Shown: positions 35,130 through 43,504, counted from the stretch's first letter. The stretch is DNA of 64,000 nucleotides from Dermacoccus abyssi (GCF_034541975.1 NZ_JAVYJM010000001.1), one strand, 5' to 3'. The notes: generated from the sequence alone by a model not told the origin. A program made the numbers and translations.

Positions 35130-35866
35130 AGACCCGTATCGGACGCGAGCAACTCGGTCTGATCTTCGGGCTGCCCGTCCTCATCCTCGTCATCTTCGGC
35201 GCCTGGGTCATCTGGCGTCAGACCGCCGATCTCGACCCTATCGAGGCGCGTCAGCTCGACTGGTCCGCGCTGCGCAAGCTCGGGTGGGAGCACATCAAGG
35301 TGACGTTCGTCGCCACCTTCTTCGTGCTCGCCACGGCGCTGCCCATCGGTGTCGCCCTGACCCGTCCCAAGCTGCGCCGCTTCTCCGGGCCCGTCGTCGC
35401 GTTCGCCAACGCGGGCCAGGCGACGCCGGTCATCGGCCTCATCGTGCTGCTCGCGCTGTGGATCGGCTTCACCTTCTGGGTGGCCGTTCTCGCTCTCGCG
35501 ATCTACGCGTTCCTGCCGGTGCTGCGCAACACGATCGTCGGTCTGCAGCAGGTCGACCCGACGCTCGTCGAGGCGGCCCGCGGCATGGGCATGAGCCAGA
35601 TGAAGACGCTCGCGACGGTCGAGCTGCCGCTCGCGGCGCCGGTCATCATGGCCGGTGTGCGCACCGCGCTCGTCCTCCTCGTCGGTACGGCGTCGTTCGC
35701 GACGTTCATCAACGCCGGCGGTCTGGGCGCGCTCATCCAGGCGGGCATCAACCTGTTCCGCTACCCGATCCTCGTCAGTGGCGCGATCCTCATCGCCCTG
35801 CTCGCGCTCGTCTTCGAGTGGGCCGGGCGTGTGCTCGAGGCCATCGTCACCCCGAAGGGGCTGTGA
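35126..35866 (+). CDS. Glycine betaine/choline ABC transporter permease (second)
   Basis: 246 residues, about six transmembrane helices, with the EAA loop EAARGMGMSQMKTLATVELPLAAPVIMAGV and GQATPVIGLIVLLALWIGF. Pairs with the first permease to form an OpuC-type membrane channel. The GTG start overlaps the ATPase stop (GTGA), and the substrate-binding lipoprotein gene follows after 4 bp. Confidence 0.9.
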   Translation: MKTRIGREQLGLIFGLPVLILVIFGAWVIWRQTADLDPIEARQLDWSALRKLGWEHIKVTFVATFFVLATALPIGVALTRPKLRRFSGPVVAFANAGQATPVIGLIVLLALWIGFTFWVAVLALAIYAFLPVLRNTIVGLQQVDPTLVEAARGMGMSQMKTLATVELPLAAPVIMAGVRTALVLLVGTASFATFINAGGLGALIQAGINLFRYPILVSGAILIALLALVFEWAGRVLEAIVTPKGL

Positions 35867-35870
35867 TCGC

Positions 35871-36869
35871 ATGACGCACAAGTTGATTCGTACTCCGCGG
35901 GCCAGGCTCGCCGGCGTCGCCGGAGCGGTGGCAGCGGGTTCGCTGCTGCTCAGCTCCTGTGGCCTCGGTACCTCGGCCGGCATCTCGCCCTCGGGTGAAC
36001 TGGGGCCGAAGCTCGCCTCCGTGAAGAAGCTCGACGGCGCCGAGATCGCCGTCGGTTCCAAGCAGTTCACGGAGCAGCAGATCCTCGGAAAGATCGCCGT
36101 CATCCTGCTGCAGTCGGCCGGGGGAAACGTGAAGGACTTCACGACGATCCCCGGTTCTGCGGCGGCTCGTGAGGCGCAGATCCAGGGCCAGACGACCTTC
36201 TCGTGGGAGTACACGGGCACGGCGTGGATCACGTACATGGGGCACACGAAGCCGATTCCGGACCCGCGCAAGCAGTTCGACGCCGTCAAGGCAGAGGACG
36301 CGAAGAACGGTCTGACGTGGCTGCAGTACGCGCCGATGAACAACACCTACGGGTTCGCGGCGAAGGAAGCCACGGCGAAGAAGTTCAACGTGAAGTCGTT
36401 GTCCGACCTCAAGAAGGTGCCGAAGGCGCAGCGCACGCTGTGCGTCGACACCGAGTTCGCCAACCGTGACGACGGCCTCGAGCCGATGCTCAAGGCCTAC
36501 GGCATTCCGCTCGGCAGCGAGATTCCGCGTAACCAGATCAAGAAGCTCGAGTCGGGTGCGATCTACGCGGCTACGAACAACGGGCTGTGCAACTTCGGTG
36601 AGGTCTTCACGACCGATGGCCGCATCAAGGTGCTGAAGCTGCGGGTGCTCGCCGACGACAAGAAGTTCTTCCCGCTCTACAACGTCGCCCCGGTGTTCTC
36701 CACCAAGACGTTGGAGAAGAACCCGCAGTTGTCGGACCTGTTTGGCCCTGTGTCGAAGAAGCTGACGAACGAGACGATGATCGAGCTCAACGCCAAGGTC
36801 GACGTCGACGGTGAGAACCCGTCCGACGTGGCGTTCGACTGGCTCAAGAAGGAGGGCTTCATCAAGTAG
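35871..36869 (+). CDS. Glycine betaine/choline ABC transporter substrate-binding lipoprotein
   Basis: 332 residues. A type II signal peptide ends in the lipobox LLSSC with C30. The mature part has IAVGSKQFTEQQILGKIAVILLQSAGG, TFSWEYTGTAWITYMG and TEFANRDDGLEPMLKAYGI, which match OpuAC/OsmX-type osmoprotectant-binding proteins; Trp and Tyr residues that form the quaternary-ammonium cage are plentiful. ATG at 35871; the ORF extension upstream is a shadow of the permease. Last gene of the operon, followed by a terminator. Confidence 0.92.
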   Translation: MTHKLIRTPRARLAGVAGAVAAGSLLLSSCGLGTSAGISPSGELGPKLASVKKLDGAEIAVGSKQFTEQQILGKIAVILLQSAGGNVKDFTTIPGSAAAREAQIQGQTTFSWEYTGTAWITYMGHTKPIPDPRKQFDAVKAEDAKNGLTWLQYAPMNNTYGFAAKEATAKKFNVKSLSDLKKVPKAQRTLCVDTEFANRDDGLEPMLKAYGIPLGSEIPRNQIKKLESGAIYAATNNGLCNFGEVFTTDGRIKVLKLRVLADDKKFFPLYNVAPVFSTKTLEKNPQLSDLFGPVSKKLTNETMIELNAKVDVDGENPSDVAFDWLKKEGFIK

Positions 36870-36881
36870 CCGCCTGACGTG

Positions 36882-36916
36882 ACGCCCGGCCCCTCGAAGC
36901 GCGAGAGGCCGGGCGT
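36882..36916 (+). terminator. Terminator of the osmoprotectant transporter operon
   Basis: ACGCCCGGCC (36882-36891) and GGCCGGGCGT (36907-36916) form a 10-bp GC-rich stem, extended inward by CTC/GAG, 12 bp after the last gene. Confidence 0.8.
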
Positions 36917-36926
36917 TCGCGTATCC

Positions 36927-36993
36927 GGGGAACTTCTGTCGATCTGGTGGCGACATAGCGCGGCCACATCGACACATCTGCACCGGCTGGGTC
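36927..36993. repeat. AACTTCTGT hairpin repeat, copy A
   Basis: GGGGAACTTCTGT is followed by a hairpin with arms TGTCGAT (36937-36943) and ATCGACA (36968-36974), then CTGCACCGG at 36978. Copy B (38908-38967) keeps the same flanks and the same 47-bp distance between AACTTCTGT and CTGCAC but has a different stem sequence. It lies between convergent genes. Confidence 0.72.
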
Positions 36994-37321
36994 AGAGCTC
37001 GAGCGCTGACCGAGCTTCGTCGAGCCGCGACCGGACGACGGTGTAGTGCGCCCACCGTCCGCGCTGTTCGCGCATGAGGAGCCCGGTGTCCGTCAGCTTC
37101 TTGAGGTGATGGCTCAGGGTCGGCTGGGTGATGCCCAGTTGGATCGGCAGGTGGCAGGCGCACACCGTGCCGTCGGGGGTGGCTGCGAGGTAGGTGAGCA
37201 GACGCAGCCGCACCGGATCGGCGATCGCCTTGAGGAGCTCGGCCCGGCGATTCGCGTCGTCGAGCGGCAGCAGCGCCGCGTCGGCGGCGGGAGCGCAGGT
37301 GAACTCTGCGGGGGTGGACAT
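36992..37321 (-). CDS. arsR: ArsR-family arsenic-responsive repressor
   Basis: 109 residues with a winged HTH (ITQPTLSHHLKKLTDTGLLMREQRGRWAHYTV). The Cys pair in GTVCACHL sits next to the recognition helix, as in As(III)-sensing ArsR proteins, and an additional Cys is in EFTCAP near the N-terminus, as in corynebacterial-type ArsR. ATG at 37321. Divergent from the ACR3 exporter gene with an inverted-repeat operator between. Confidence 0.93.
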   Translation of the reverse strand: MSTPAEFTCAPAADAALLPLDDANRRAELLKAIADPVRLRLLTYLAATPDGTVCACHLPIQLGITQPTLSHHLKKLTDTGLLMREQRGRWAHYTVVRSRLDEARSALEL

Positions 37322-37340
37322 GTGGCTTACCCTACCGACA

Positions 37341-37358
37341 TATTGACAAACATCAATA
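37341..37358. promoter_or_regulatory. ArsR operator candidate
   Basis: TATTGA (37341-37346) and TCAATA (37353-37358) are a perfect inverted repeat with a 6-bp spacer in the 52-bp gap between divergent arsR and the ACR3 gene. It has the AT-rich imperfect-dyad form common for ArsR sites. Confidence 0.75.
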
Positions 37359-37373
37359 CGTTGGCCAGAGTTC

Positions 37374-38477
37374 ATGACTATGAAGACCGATGCCACTGGC
37401 TCCGCCGAGCCCACGCAAGCCCCTGTTGCGGCGCGCCTTTCGACGCTCGATCGCTTCCTGCCGGTCTGGATCGTCGCTGCGATGGCCGTCGGTCTCCTTC
37501 TCGGACGGCTCGTGCCGGGTCTCGACGACGCGCTCTCCGCCGTCGAGGTCGAGGGTGTCTCGCTGCCGATCGCCATCGGCCTGCTCGTCATGATGTACCC
37601 GGTGCTCGCGAAGGTTCGCTACGACCGCCTCGACACCGTGACGGCCGACAAGCGGATGCTCGGTGCGTCGCTCGTCCTGAACTGGCTCGTCGGGCCCGCC
37701 GTGATGTTCGCGCTCGCGTGGATCTTCCTGGCCGACCTGCCCGCCTACCGCACGGGCCTCATCATCGTCGGGCTCGCCCGGTGCATCGCGATGGTCATCA
37801 TCTGGAACGACCTCGCCTGCGGTGACCGCGAGGCCGCGGCCGTGCTCGTCGCGCTCAACTCGGTCTTCCAGGTCATCGCCTTCGCCGGCCTCGGGTGGTT
37901 CTACCTGTCGGTGCTGCCCGGGTGGCTCGGCCTCGAGCAGACGAACCTCGACGTGTCGCCGTGGCACATCGCCGCGTCCGTGCTCGTCTTCCTCGGCGTG
38001 CCGCTGCTGGCCGGTTTCCTTTCACGCCGTGTCGGCGAGAAGCGTTGGGGCCGCGACGCGTACGAGGGGTCGTTCCTGCCTCGCGTCGGGCCGTGGGCCC
38101 TCTACGGGTTGCTGTTCACCATCGTCCTGCTCTTCGCGCTCCAAGGCGACGCCATCACGCGCAACCCGCTCGACGTCGCCCGCATCGCCCTGCCTCTGCT
38201 CGTCTACTTCGCCCTCATGTGGGGCGGCGGCTACGTTCTCGGCAAGGCGCTCGGCATGAGCTACGAGCGGACGACGACGCTCGCCTTCACTGCGGCCGGC
38301 AACAACTTCGAGCTCGCCATCGCCGTCGCCATCGCGACCTTCGGGGCAACGTCCGGCCAGGCGCTCGCGGGCGTCGTCGGGCCCCTCATCGAGGTGCCCG
38401 TGCTCGTCGGCCTCGTCTACGTCTCGCTCGCGCTGCGCGGGCGCTTCCCCCAGGTGCCGAAGGAGACCCGAGCATGA
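37374..38477 (+). CDS. ACR3-family arsenite efflux transporter
   Basis: 367 residues, ten transmembrane helices. The essential Cys of Acr3 is present as C137 in GLARCIAMVIIWNDLACGD, and the second conserved segment is FTAAGNNFELAIAVAIATFG. It exports arsenite. The next gene, arsC, overlaps by ATGA. An alternative ATG is two codons later (37380). Confidence 0.95.
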   Translation: MTMKTDATGSAEPTQAPVAARLSTLDRFLPVWIVAAMAVGLLLGRLVPGLDDALSAVEVEGVSLPIAIGLLVMMYPVLAKVRYDRLDTVTADKRMLGASLVLNWLVGPAVMFALAWIFLADLPAYRTGLIIVGLARCIAMVIIWNDLACGDREAAAVLVALNSVFQVIAFAGLGWFYLSVLPGWLGLEQTNLDVSPWHIAASVLVFLGVPLLAGFLSRRVGEKRWGRDAYEGSFLPRVGPWALYGLLFTIVLLFALQGDAITRNPLDVARIALPLLVYFALMWGGGYVLGKALGMSYERTTTLAFTAAGNNFELAIAVAIATFGATSGQALAGVVGPLIEVPVLVGLVYVSLALRGRFPQVPKETRA

Positions 38478-38893
38478 GCGAGCCCCGCCCGAGTGCCCTG
38501 TTCGTCTGCGTCAAGAACGCCGGAAAGTCGCAAATGGCGGCTGCCCTGACGCGCCTGCACGCCGGCGACTCCGTCGAGGTGCACTCGGCCGGCACGCACC
38601 CGGGATCGAAGCTCAACGAGGAGTCGCGAGCGGCCGTCGAGGAGGTGGGCGCCACGTTCGAGGGCGAACACCCCAAGGCGATCGACGTCGATCTGCTGCG
38701 CCGCGCGGACCGCGTCGTCGTCATCGGTGGCGAAGCGCAGGTCGAACCCGTGGAGGGAATGCGAACCGACATCGAGCGCTGGACCACCGACGAACCGTCG
38801 CTGCGCGGCATCGAGGGCGTGGAGCGGATGCGTCTCGTGCGCGACGACATCGACGCGCGTGTGCGCGCCCTCGTCGCCGACCTGACGGACTGA
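38474..38893 (+). CDS. arsC: LMW-phosphatase-type arsenate reductase
   Basis: 139 residues, related to the actinobacterial ArsC that reduces arsenate with mycothiol and mycoredoxin. The active-site loop is FVCVKNAGKSQMAAALTRL; Cys12 is the nucleophile, but the Arg of the classical CX5R signature is Lys18 (CVKNAGK). No resolving Cys of the thioredoxin-dependent class is seen, which fits a mycothiol-linked mechanism. Coupled to the ACR3 gene by ATGA. The arsenic assignment rests partly on context. Confidence 0.85.
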   Translation: MSEPRPSALFVCVKNAGKSQMAAALTRLHAGDSVEVHSAGTHPGSKLNEESRAAVEEVGATFEGEHPKAIDVDLLRRADRVVVIGGEAQVEPVEGMRTDIERWTTDEPSLRGIEGVERMRLVRDDIDARVRALVADLTD

Positions 38894-38907
38894 CCACCCA
38901 GCCACCT

Positions 38908-38967
38908 GGGAAACTTCTGTGGATCTGGCGGCGAAATATCGCAGCCAGATCCATACAACTGCACTGG
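38908..38967. repeat. AACTTCTGT hairpin repeat, copy B
   Basis: GGGAAACTTCTGT is followed by a hairpin with arms TGGATCTGGC (38920-38929) and GCCAGATCCA (38944-38953) and an inner GCGA/TCGC stem (38931-38942), then CTGCACTGG at 38959. Same flanks and spacing as copy A. It lies between convergent arsC and the VWA gene. Confidence 0.75.
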
Positions 38968-38986
38968 ATAGCCGACCCTCAGGGCG

Positions 38987-40675
38987 TCAGAGGGCCTTCG
39001 TGACGAAGTCGCGCAGGTCGGTGATCGTGCGGCACTCGTGCATGTCGATGATCTCGGCGTACTTCGTCGCGACAGAGTCACCCGTGCCCCATTGCGATTC
39101 GGCCTCCGGGTTGAGCCAGAACGCGTGACGTGCCTCGTCCACGATGGTGCGCAGCGCGTCGTAGCGCGGGTTCGTCGAGTTGGTGCGAGCGTCGCCGAGG
39201 ACGAGCAGGGTGGCACGCGGCGTGACGGCGTCGAGGTGGTGGGCGACGAAGTCGACGAACGTCATGCCGTAATCGGAGTTGCGGTGCCCGCGCTGCATTC
39301 GAGTGTTGCCGCGAAGCGCCTCGATGAGGTCGCCGTCCGCGCCCACGGCGCGGACGGTCTCGGTGAGTTCGTCCACGGTGTTGACGAACCCGAAGACGCG
39401 CACGCGCGCGAACTGCGCCTGCATCGCCTGCATGAGCAGGATCGTGAAGCGGCTGAAGCCGGAGACGCTGCTGCTCATGTCGGCGAGGATGACGAGCTCG
39501 GAGCGGTTCGGCGTGCGGTGGTCGTAGACGGGCGCGATAGGAACTCCGCCGGTGGACATCGACGCACGAAGCGTCTTGCGGATGTCGATGCGCCCGTGAC
39601 TGGCGCGGCGTCGTTTCGCCGCCATGCGGGCCGCGAGCTTGCGCGCGAGGGGCTCGACGACGCGACGCATCTGGGCGGCGTCGATCGCGTAGGTCTGACT
39701 GAAGTCGCGCCGCTCGATCGGCGTGGTGACGGCGTAGGTCGCCTGGCTCGCCCTGCCGCGGATCTCGGCGTTGCGACGGCGGGACTCGGTCTCGATGCGA
39801 CGCCGGAACCCCGCGACGCGCGTACGGATCTCGTCGCGGTCGAAGCGCTGGACGAACGGGTCGGGCTGCCACCCCTCGAGTGGGGCTGCGGCCTGACCGC
39901 CACTGCCGGCGCCACCGCCGCCCTCGGAGGTGCCGACGCCCTCGTCGGCGAGACCGGGGGAGCCGACGCTGCCCTCGAGGGCGTCCGCCTCCTGCTCGGC
40001 TCGCAGGCGGCGCAGGTACTCGTCGTGCTCGCGCAGAAGCTCCGTGGCCCGCGCAACCGCGAGGTTCGGTTGGAACTGGTCGATGGCCTGGTTCGCGGAG
40101 AACCCCTCGTCACCCGCGCGACGCAGGCGCCCGAACTCGTCGAGGACGACGCCCGCGAGCGTCTCGAGGGCCTGCTCGTCGTTCTCGGCGAGAGCCCTCG
40201 CAAGCAGTTCGGTGAGGGCCTTGGCGCGTTCGCGCAGCTCGGCGGCATCGGCGTTCTCCGCGTCGAACTCCGGTAGCTGGGCGAGCAGGTCGTCGGCGCC
40301 GAGATCGCCTGCCGCAGTGCGTCGTCCGAGCGCAGCGGGGAAGAAGATGTCGAACAGATCGTCGAAGACGCCGCGCTGCTCGCCCCGGCGCACCAGAGCC
40401 GCTGCGAGCCCCTCACGCAGGCGCTCGCGGTTCTCGAGACCGAGGGCGCCCGCGACGTGCCCGGCATCCACGACGTCACTCGTTCCGACGACGACGCCGT
40501 GGCGGCGCATCGCGTCGGCGAGGGCAACGAGGCGGCGTCCGAGGGGGCCGATCACCGCGGGTGTCTGCGTGTCCTCGCCACGCGGCGCAGCGTCGTCGAG
40601 CGGTTCGTGACGTTCGGGCTGCCCGGCCGAGGGGCGGTTGTGGAACGCCCCCGGGAAGTGGTGCTCGTCAGGCAT
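38987..40675 (-). CDS. VWA/CoxE-like domain protein
   Basis: 562 residues. The C-terminal von Willebrand A domain has the MIDAS motif LADMSSSVSGFSRF, VFGFVNTVDELTE and LVLGDARTNSTNP. The N-terminal region is a long helical segment rich in Glu/Arg (CoxE-like). Encoded directly after a MoxR ATPase with an 8-bp overlap: the MoxR-VWA pair is known to work as a chaperone-like module that matures or inserts metals into partner complexes. No obvious client is adjacent. ATG at 40675; the ORF extension upstream is a shadow of moxR. Confidence 0.9.
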   Translation of the reverse strand: MPDEHHFPGAFHNRPSAGQPERHEPLDDAAPRGEDTQTPAVIGPLGRRLVALADAMRRHGVVVGTSDVVDAGHVAGALGLENRERLREGLAAALVRRGEQRGVFDDLFDIFFPAALGRRTAAGDLGADDLLAQLPEFDAENADAAELRERAKALTELLARALAENDEQALETLAGVVLDEFGRLRRAGDEGFSANQAIDQFQPNLAVARATELLREHDEYLRRLRAEQEADALEGSVGSPGLADEGVGTSEGGGGAGSGGQAAAPLEGWQPDPFVQRFDRDEIRTRVAGFRRRIETESRRRNAEIRGRASQATYAVTTPIERRDFSQTYAIDAAQMRRVVEPLARKLAARMAAKRRRASHGRIDIRKTLRASMSTGGVPIAPVYDHRTPNRSELVILADMSSSVSGFSRFTILLMQAMQAQFARVRVFGFVNTVDELTETVRAVGADGDLIEALRGNTRMQRGHRNSDYGMTFVDFVAHHLDAVTPRATLLVLGDARTNSTNPRYDALRTIVDEARHAFWLNPEAESQWGTGDSVATKYAEIIDMHECRTITDLRDFVTKAL

Positions 40676-41615
40676 TGAGCTTGAGCAGCGTGGAGGCGCG
40701 CTCGATGTCGTCCTGGTGCTTGAGCAGGACGCCGAGGTTGGCGCGCAGCACGGTGGGGTCGAGGTCGTCGGAGCTGTCGGCCCCGAGTGCGACGAGGGTG
40801 CGCGCCCAGTCGACGGTTTCCGCGATGCTGGGCGCCTTGCGCAGCGGCATCTCGCGCAGGCGCTGCACGAGCCGGACCACGGACTCGGCGAGCGCCGCGT
40901 CGAGGCCCGGCACCTTGAGGGCGACGATGCGCTGTTCGAGTTCGGCGCTGGGGTAGTCGATGTGGAGGAAGAGGCAGCGTCGGCGCAGAGCCTCCGACAG
41001 GTCGCGCGCGGCGTTGGAGGTGAGGACGACGAACGGGCGCTGCGTCGCGGCAAGGGTGCCGAGTTCGGGCACGGTGACCTGGAAGTCGCTCAGCACCTCG
41101 AGGAGGAGGCCTTCGACCTCGACGTCGGCCTTGTCGAGCTCGTCGACGAGCAGGACGGTGGGCTGCTCGTTGCGGATGGCGCGCAGCAGCGGCCGGGTGA
41201 GGAGGAACTCGTCCGTGAAGATGTCGGTGGCGAGGGCCTGCCAGTCGTGAGCGACCTCGTCGTCGGTCGCCTGCGCGGTGGTCCCTGTCGCGTTCGTCTG
41301 TGCCAGCGCAGTGTTGGCGGTGATGCGCAGGAGCTGCTTCGCGTGGTTCCACTCGTAGAGGGCGCGGGCCTCATCGATGCCCTCGTAGCACTGCAGGCGC
41401 ACGAGGTCGGCGTCTTCGCCGGTGGTCGCGGTGAGCGCGCTCGTGACGGCCTTGGCGAGCTCGGTCTTGCCGACGCCGGCGGGGCCTTCGACGAGCAGCG
41501 GCTTACCGAGTGCGTCGGCGAGGAAGACCGTCGTCGCGATGGCGTCGCTCGCGAGATAACCGGCATCCGCGAGGCGGGTGAGGACATCGTCGACCGAGGT
41601 GAAGTGTGAAGTCAC
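40668..41615 (-). CDS. MoxR-family AAA+ ATPase
   Basis: 315 residues. Walker A is EGPAGVGKTELAKAV near residue 43, Walker B VLLVDELDKAD, sensor 1 VVLTSNAARDLSEALRRRCLFLHIDYP with the arginine finger region. This matches the MoxR/CoxD branch of AAA+ proteins. It is upstream of and overlaps the VWA protein gene. Function as an assembly chaperone is inferred from the pair. Confidence 0.93.
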   Translation of the reverse strand: MTSHFTSVDDVLTRLADAGYLASDAIATTVFLADALGKPLLVEGPAGVGKTELAKAVTSALTATTGEDADLVRLQCYEGIDEARALYEWNHAKQLLRITANTALAQTNATGTTAQATDDEVAHDWQALATDIFTDEFLLTRPLLRAIRNEQPTVLLVDELDKADVEVEGLLLEVLSDFQVTVPELGTLAATQRPFVVLTSNAARDLSEALRRRCLFLHIDYPSAELEQRIVALKVPGLDAALAESVVRLVQRLREMPLRKAPSIAETVDWARTLVALGADSSDDLDPTVLRANLGVLLKHQDDIERASTLLKLNA

Positions 41616-41754
41616 CGTGCCATTGTCGCGGATGGCTCAGGCCGCGATCGGCGAAAACGCAGAACGGGTTGACCGGGTGGGCCCTCGGAACGATCCGATG
41701 TGACGCTGGCCCCACAGCTCGCGCACACTTCGCAGTCAGGTGTACCGTTAAACA

Positions 41755-41765
41755 TAGATAATCTA
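41755..41765. promoter_or_regulatory. Palindrome TAGATAATCTA upstream of the YhgE-like gene
   Basis: An 11-bp perfect odd palindrome 18 bp before the ATG, in an AT-rich island (ACCGTTAAACATAGATAATC) unlike its surroundings. The form resembles TetR/MarR-type operators, but no regulator gene is adjacent. Confidence 0.45.
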
Positions 41766-41783
41766 ACTAAACGAAGGGAAGAG

Positions 41784-42893
41784 ATGTCCACCGCGCATCC
41801 GCCAACCGCGCAGGCCCCGATGAGGACGGTCTTGTCGCACGTCATCGTTCCGATCCTCATGGGTCTCATCATGTGCGCCGCCTACCTCGGTGGTTTCCAC
41901 AAGCCGTCGCCCCACCACGTGCCCGTCGCCGTCGTCGGTCAGGCTCAACAGGCGGGCCCGCTGGCGGCCAAGGTGCAGGACGCGTTCGGCGACGAGGCGG
42001 ACGTCCGCACGATCGCGACGCCCGAGCAGGCGACGGATCAGCTGAAGCACCTGAAGATCTCCGCGGCCTACGTCCCCGGTGACGGCAAGGCCGAACTGCT
42101 CACCGCCGGTGGCGCGTCCGACACGACGAAGTCCGTCGTCGAGAAGATGTTCCGCCCCGTCGCGGAGAAGCAGCACGATGCGCTGACCGTCAAGGACGTC
42201 GCGCCCCTCACCGCGGACGACCCCGCCGGCCAGAACGGTTTCTTCTTCCTCGTCGCCCTGACGGTCGCCGCGTACGCCACGTCGATCGCCATCGGCGCGG
42301 CGGCTGCGAGCCGCCCGTTCGCCCAGCGCATCGCCCTCGCCGCCGGCGCCGCCGTCGTCATCTCGACGATCGAACTCGCGATCGCGGCGTGGGGTTACGA
42401 CATGTTCGGTGGGCACGCGCTCGCAACGTGGGCGCTGTCACTGCTCTACACGGCCGGCGTGCTGACGGTCGGTGTCGGCCTGCACCCGATCGTCGGACGG
42501 TTCGCGACGCTGCTGTACTCGGCGATCTTCGTCGCGCTCAACTTCACCTCGTCCGGCGGCGTGTTCGCGCCCGTCATGCAGCCGAGCTTCTTCGGTTGGC
42601 TGCACGACTTCTGGATCGGCTCCGGCTTCGTCGAGGCGCTGCGTCGCATCATCTACTTCCCGGACGCCTCGATCGCCGGCCCGCTCACTATCTTGTTCGG
42701 CTGGCTGGTCGTCGGGTTGCTCTGTCTCGCAGCCGGATGCGCGGTCGAACAGCGACGTGTTGTGCGAGCCCGTGAGCTCGAGGAAGCTGCGTCCCGCCCC
42801 GTCGGACGTCACGCCGAGCACGCGCATCAGGACGAGCGCGACGAGCTCGACCCCGAGACCGAGGAGGAACTCGAGGAGAACGTCGCCGTCTGA
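41784..42893 (+). CDS. YhgE/Pip-like (DUF3533-type) membrane protein
   Basis: 369 residues. One N-terminal transmembrane helix (IVPILMGLIMCAAYLGGF), an extracytoplasmic region of about 140 residues, and then five or six helices (FFFLVALTVAAYATSIAIGAAA onward) and an acidic C-terminal tail (DPETEEELEEN). This is the plan of ABC-2-like YhgE/Pip and DUF3533 proteins, linked to export or phage attachment. ATG at 41784 follows GGGAAGAG; the ORF extension to 41700 is unlikely. A hairpin follows. Confidence 0.75.
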   Translation: MSTAHPPTAQAPMRTVLSHVIVPILMGLIMCAAYLGGFHKPSPHHVPVAVVGQAQQAGPLAAKVQDAFGDEADVRTIATPEQATDQLKHLKISAAYVPGDGKAELLTAGGASDTTKSVVEKMFRPVAEKQHDALTVKDVAPLTADDPAGQNGFFFLVALTVAAYATSIAIGAAAASRPFAQRIALAAGAAVVISTIELAIAAWGYDMFGGHALATWALSLLYTAGVLTVGVGLHPIVGRFATLLYSAIFVALNFTSSGGVFAPVMQPSFFGWLHDFWIGSGFVEALRRIIYFPDASIAGPLTILFGWLVVGLLCLAAGCAVEQRRVVRARELEEAASRPVGRHAEHAHQDERDELDPETEEELEENVAV

Positions 42894-42898
42894 CGTCC

Positions 42899-42945
42899 TC
42901 TCTCTTTGCGCCCAGATGCACCCGAGTGCATCTGGGCGCACAGAG
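42899..42945. terminator. Long hairpin between convergent YhgE-like and SRPBCC genes
   Basis: TGCGCCCAGATGCAC and GTGCATCTGGGCGCA form a perfect 15-bp stem around CCGA, flanked by TCTCT and AGAGA that also pair. It lies directly after the YhgE-like stop and can act in both directions. Confidence 0.78.
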
Positions 42946-42972
42946 AAGCCACCAGGGGTGTGGACCGGTGCC

Positions 42973-43362
42973 TCACGAGCTGCGAGCAAGGCGATGAAGA
43001 GCCCACCATGCGACGGGTCGATAGGCGTGCCCGACGAGAGGCGGCAGATCCATCGCCATGTGGCAGCGGCACCCGCTCCGACGAACCTCGACGCGGTGCT
43101 CGCCCGTCGTCGTCAGCCCCAGGACGCTGACGCGCCAGTTCCACGTCCTCGCCACCGCATCGACGTCGGTGATGACGAACCGCCCCACCGTCACCGGCCC
43201 GAGACGCCACCGTCCTTCCGCGCCGGGACGGATCACCACGGCATCCGCCTCGACCGGCGGCATGTGCGGCGACCAGTCACGCCACCGATCGACGTGCACG
43301 TAGGCCTGCCACGCCGCGTCGACACTCGCGGGCCCGTCAGCATGGACGTCGATGCGCTTCAT
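42973..43362 (-). CDS. SRPBCC-family (START-like) protein
   Basis: 129 residues. The START-like fold markers are an N-terminal beta strand (MKRIDVHADGPASVDAAWQAYVHVDRWRDWSP), a central GVTTTGEHR-type strand (VSVLGLTTTGEHRVEV) and a C-terminal helix. Members bind hydrophobic ligands or act as cyclases; no ligand can be named. Convergent with the YhgE-like gene. Confidence 0.82.
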   Translation of the reverse strand: MKRIDVHADGPASVDAAWQAYVHVDRWRDWSPHMPPVEADAVVIRPGAEGRWRLGPVTVGRFVITDVDAVARTWNWRVSVLGLTTTGEHRVEVRRSGCRCHMAMDLPPLVGHAYRPVAWWALHRLARSS

Positions 43363-43436
43363 GTCAGAATGCTAGGCGTTCCAACGGAACCCAGGTCGCG
43401 CACAGCCCTCGGGCGCCCCGCGCCGACCCCAGCGCG

Positions 43437-43504
43437 CACGATGGCGCGTAACTCACACGTAGGCGTGCAGTTGCGTGCCTACCCGTGAGTTACGCGCCAT
43501 CGTG
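43437..43504. repeat. Long intergenic inverted repeat with 20-bp perfect arms
   Basis: The left arm (43437-43456) begins CACGATGGCGCGTAACT and the right arm (43485-43504) ends ACGCGCCATCGTG; the two are perfect complements over 20 bp, with further GTAGGC/GCCTAC pairing inside. It lies in the 281-bp gap between the SRPBCC start and the malate synthase stop, which is otherwise empty. Confidence 0.75.

Noticed and set aside
39038..40276. 412-codon plus-strand frame opposite the VWA gene
   Set aside because: Shadow of the VWA/CoxE gene; no start context or domain.
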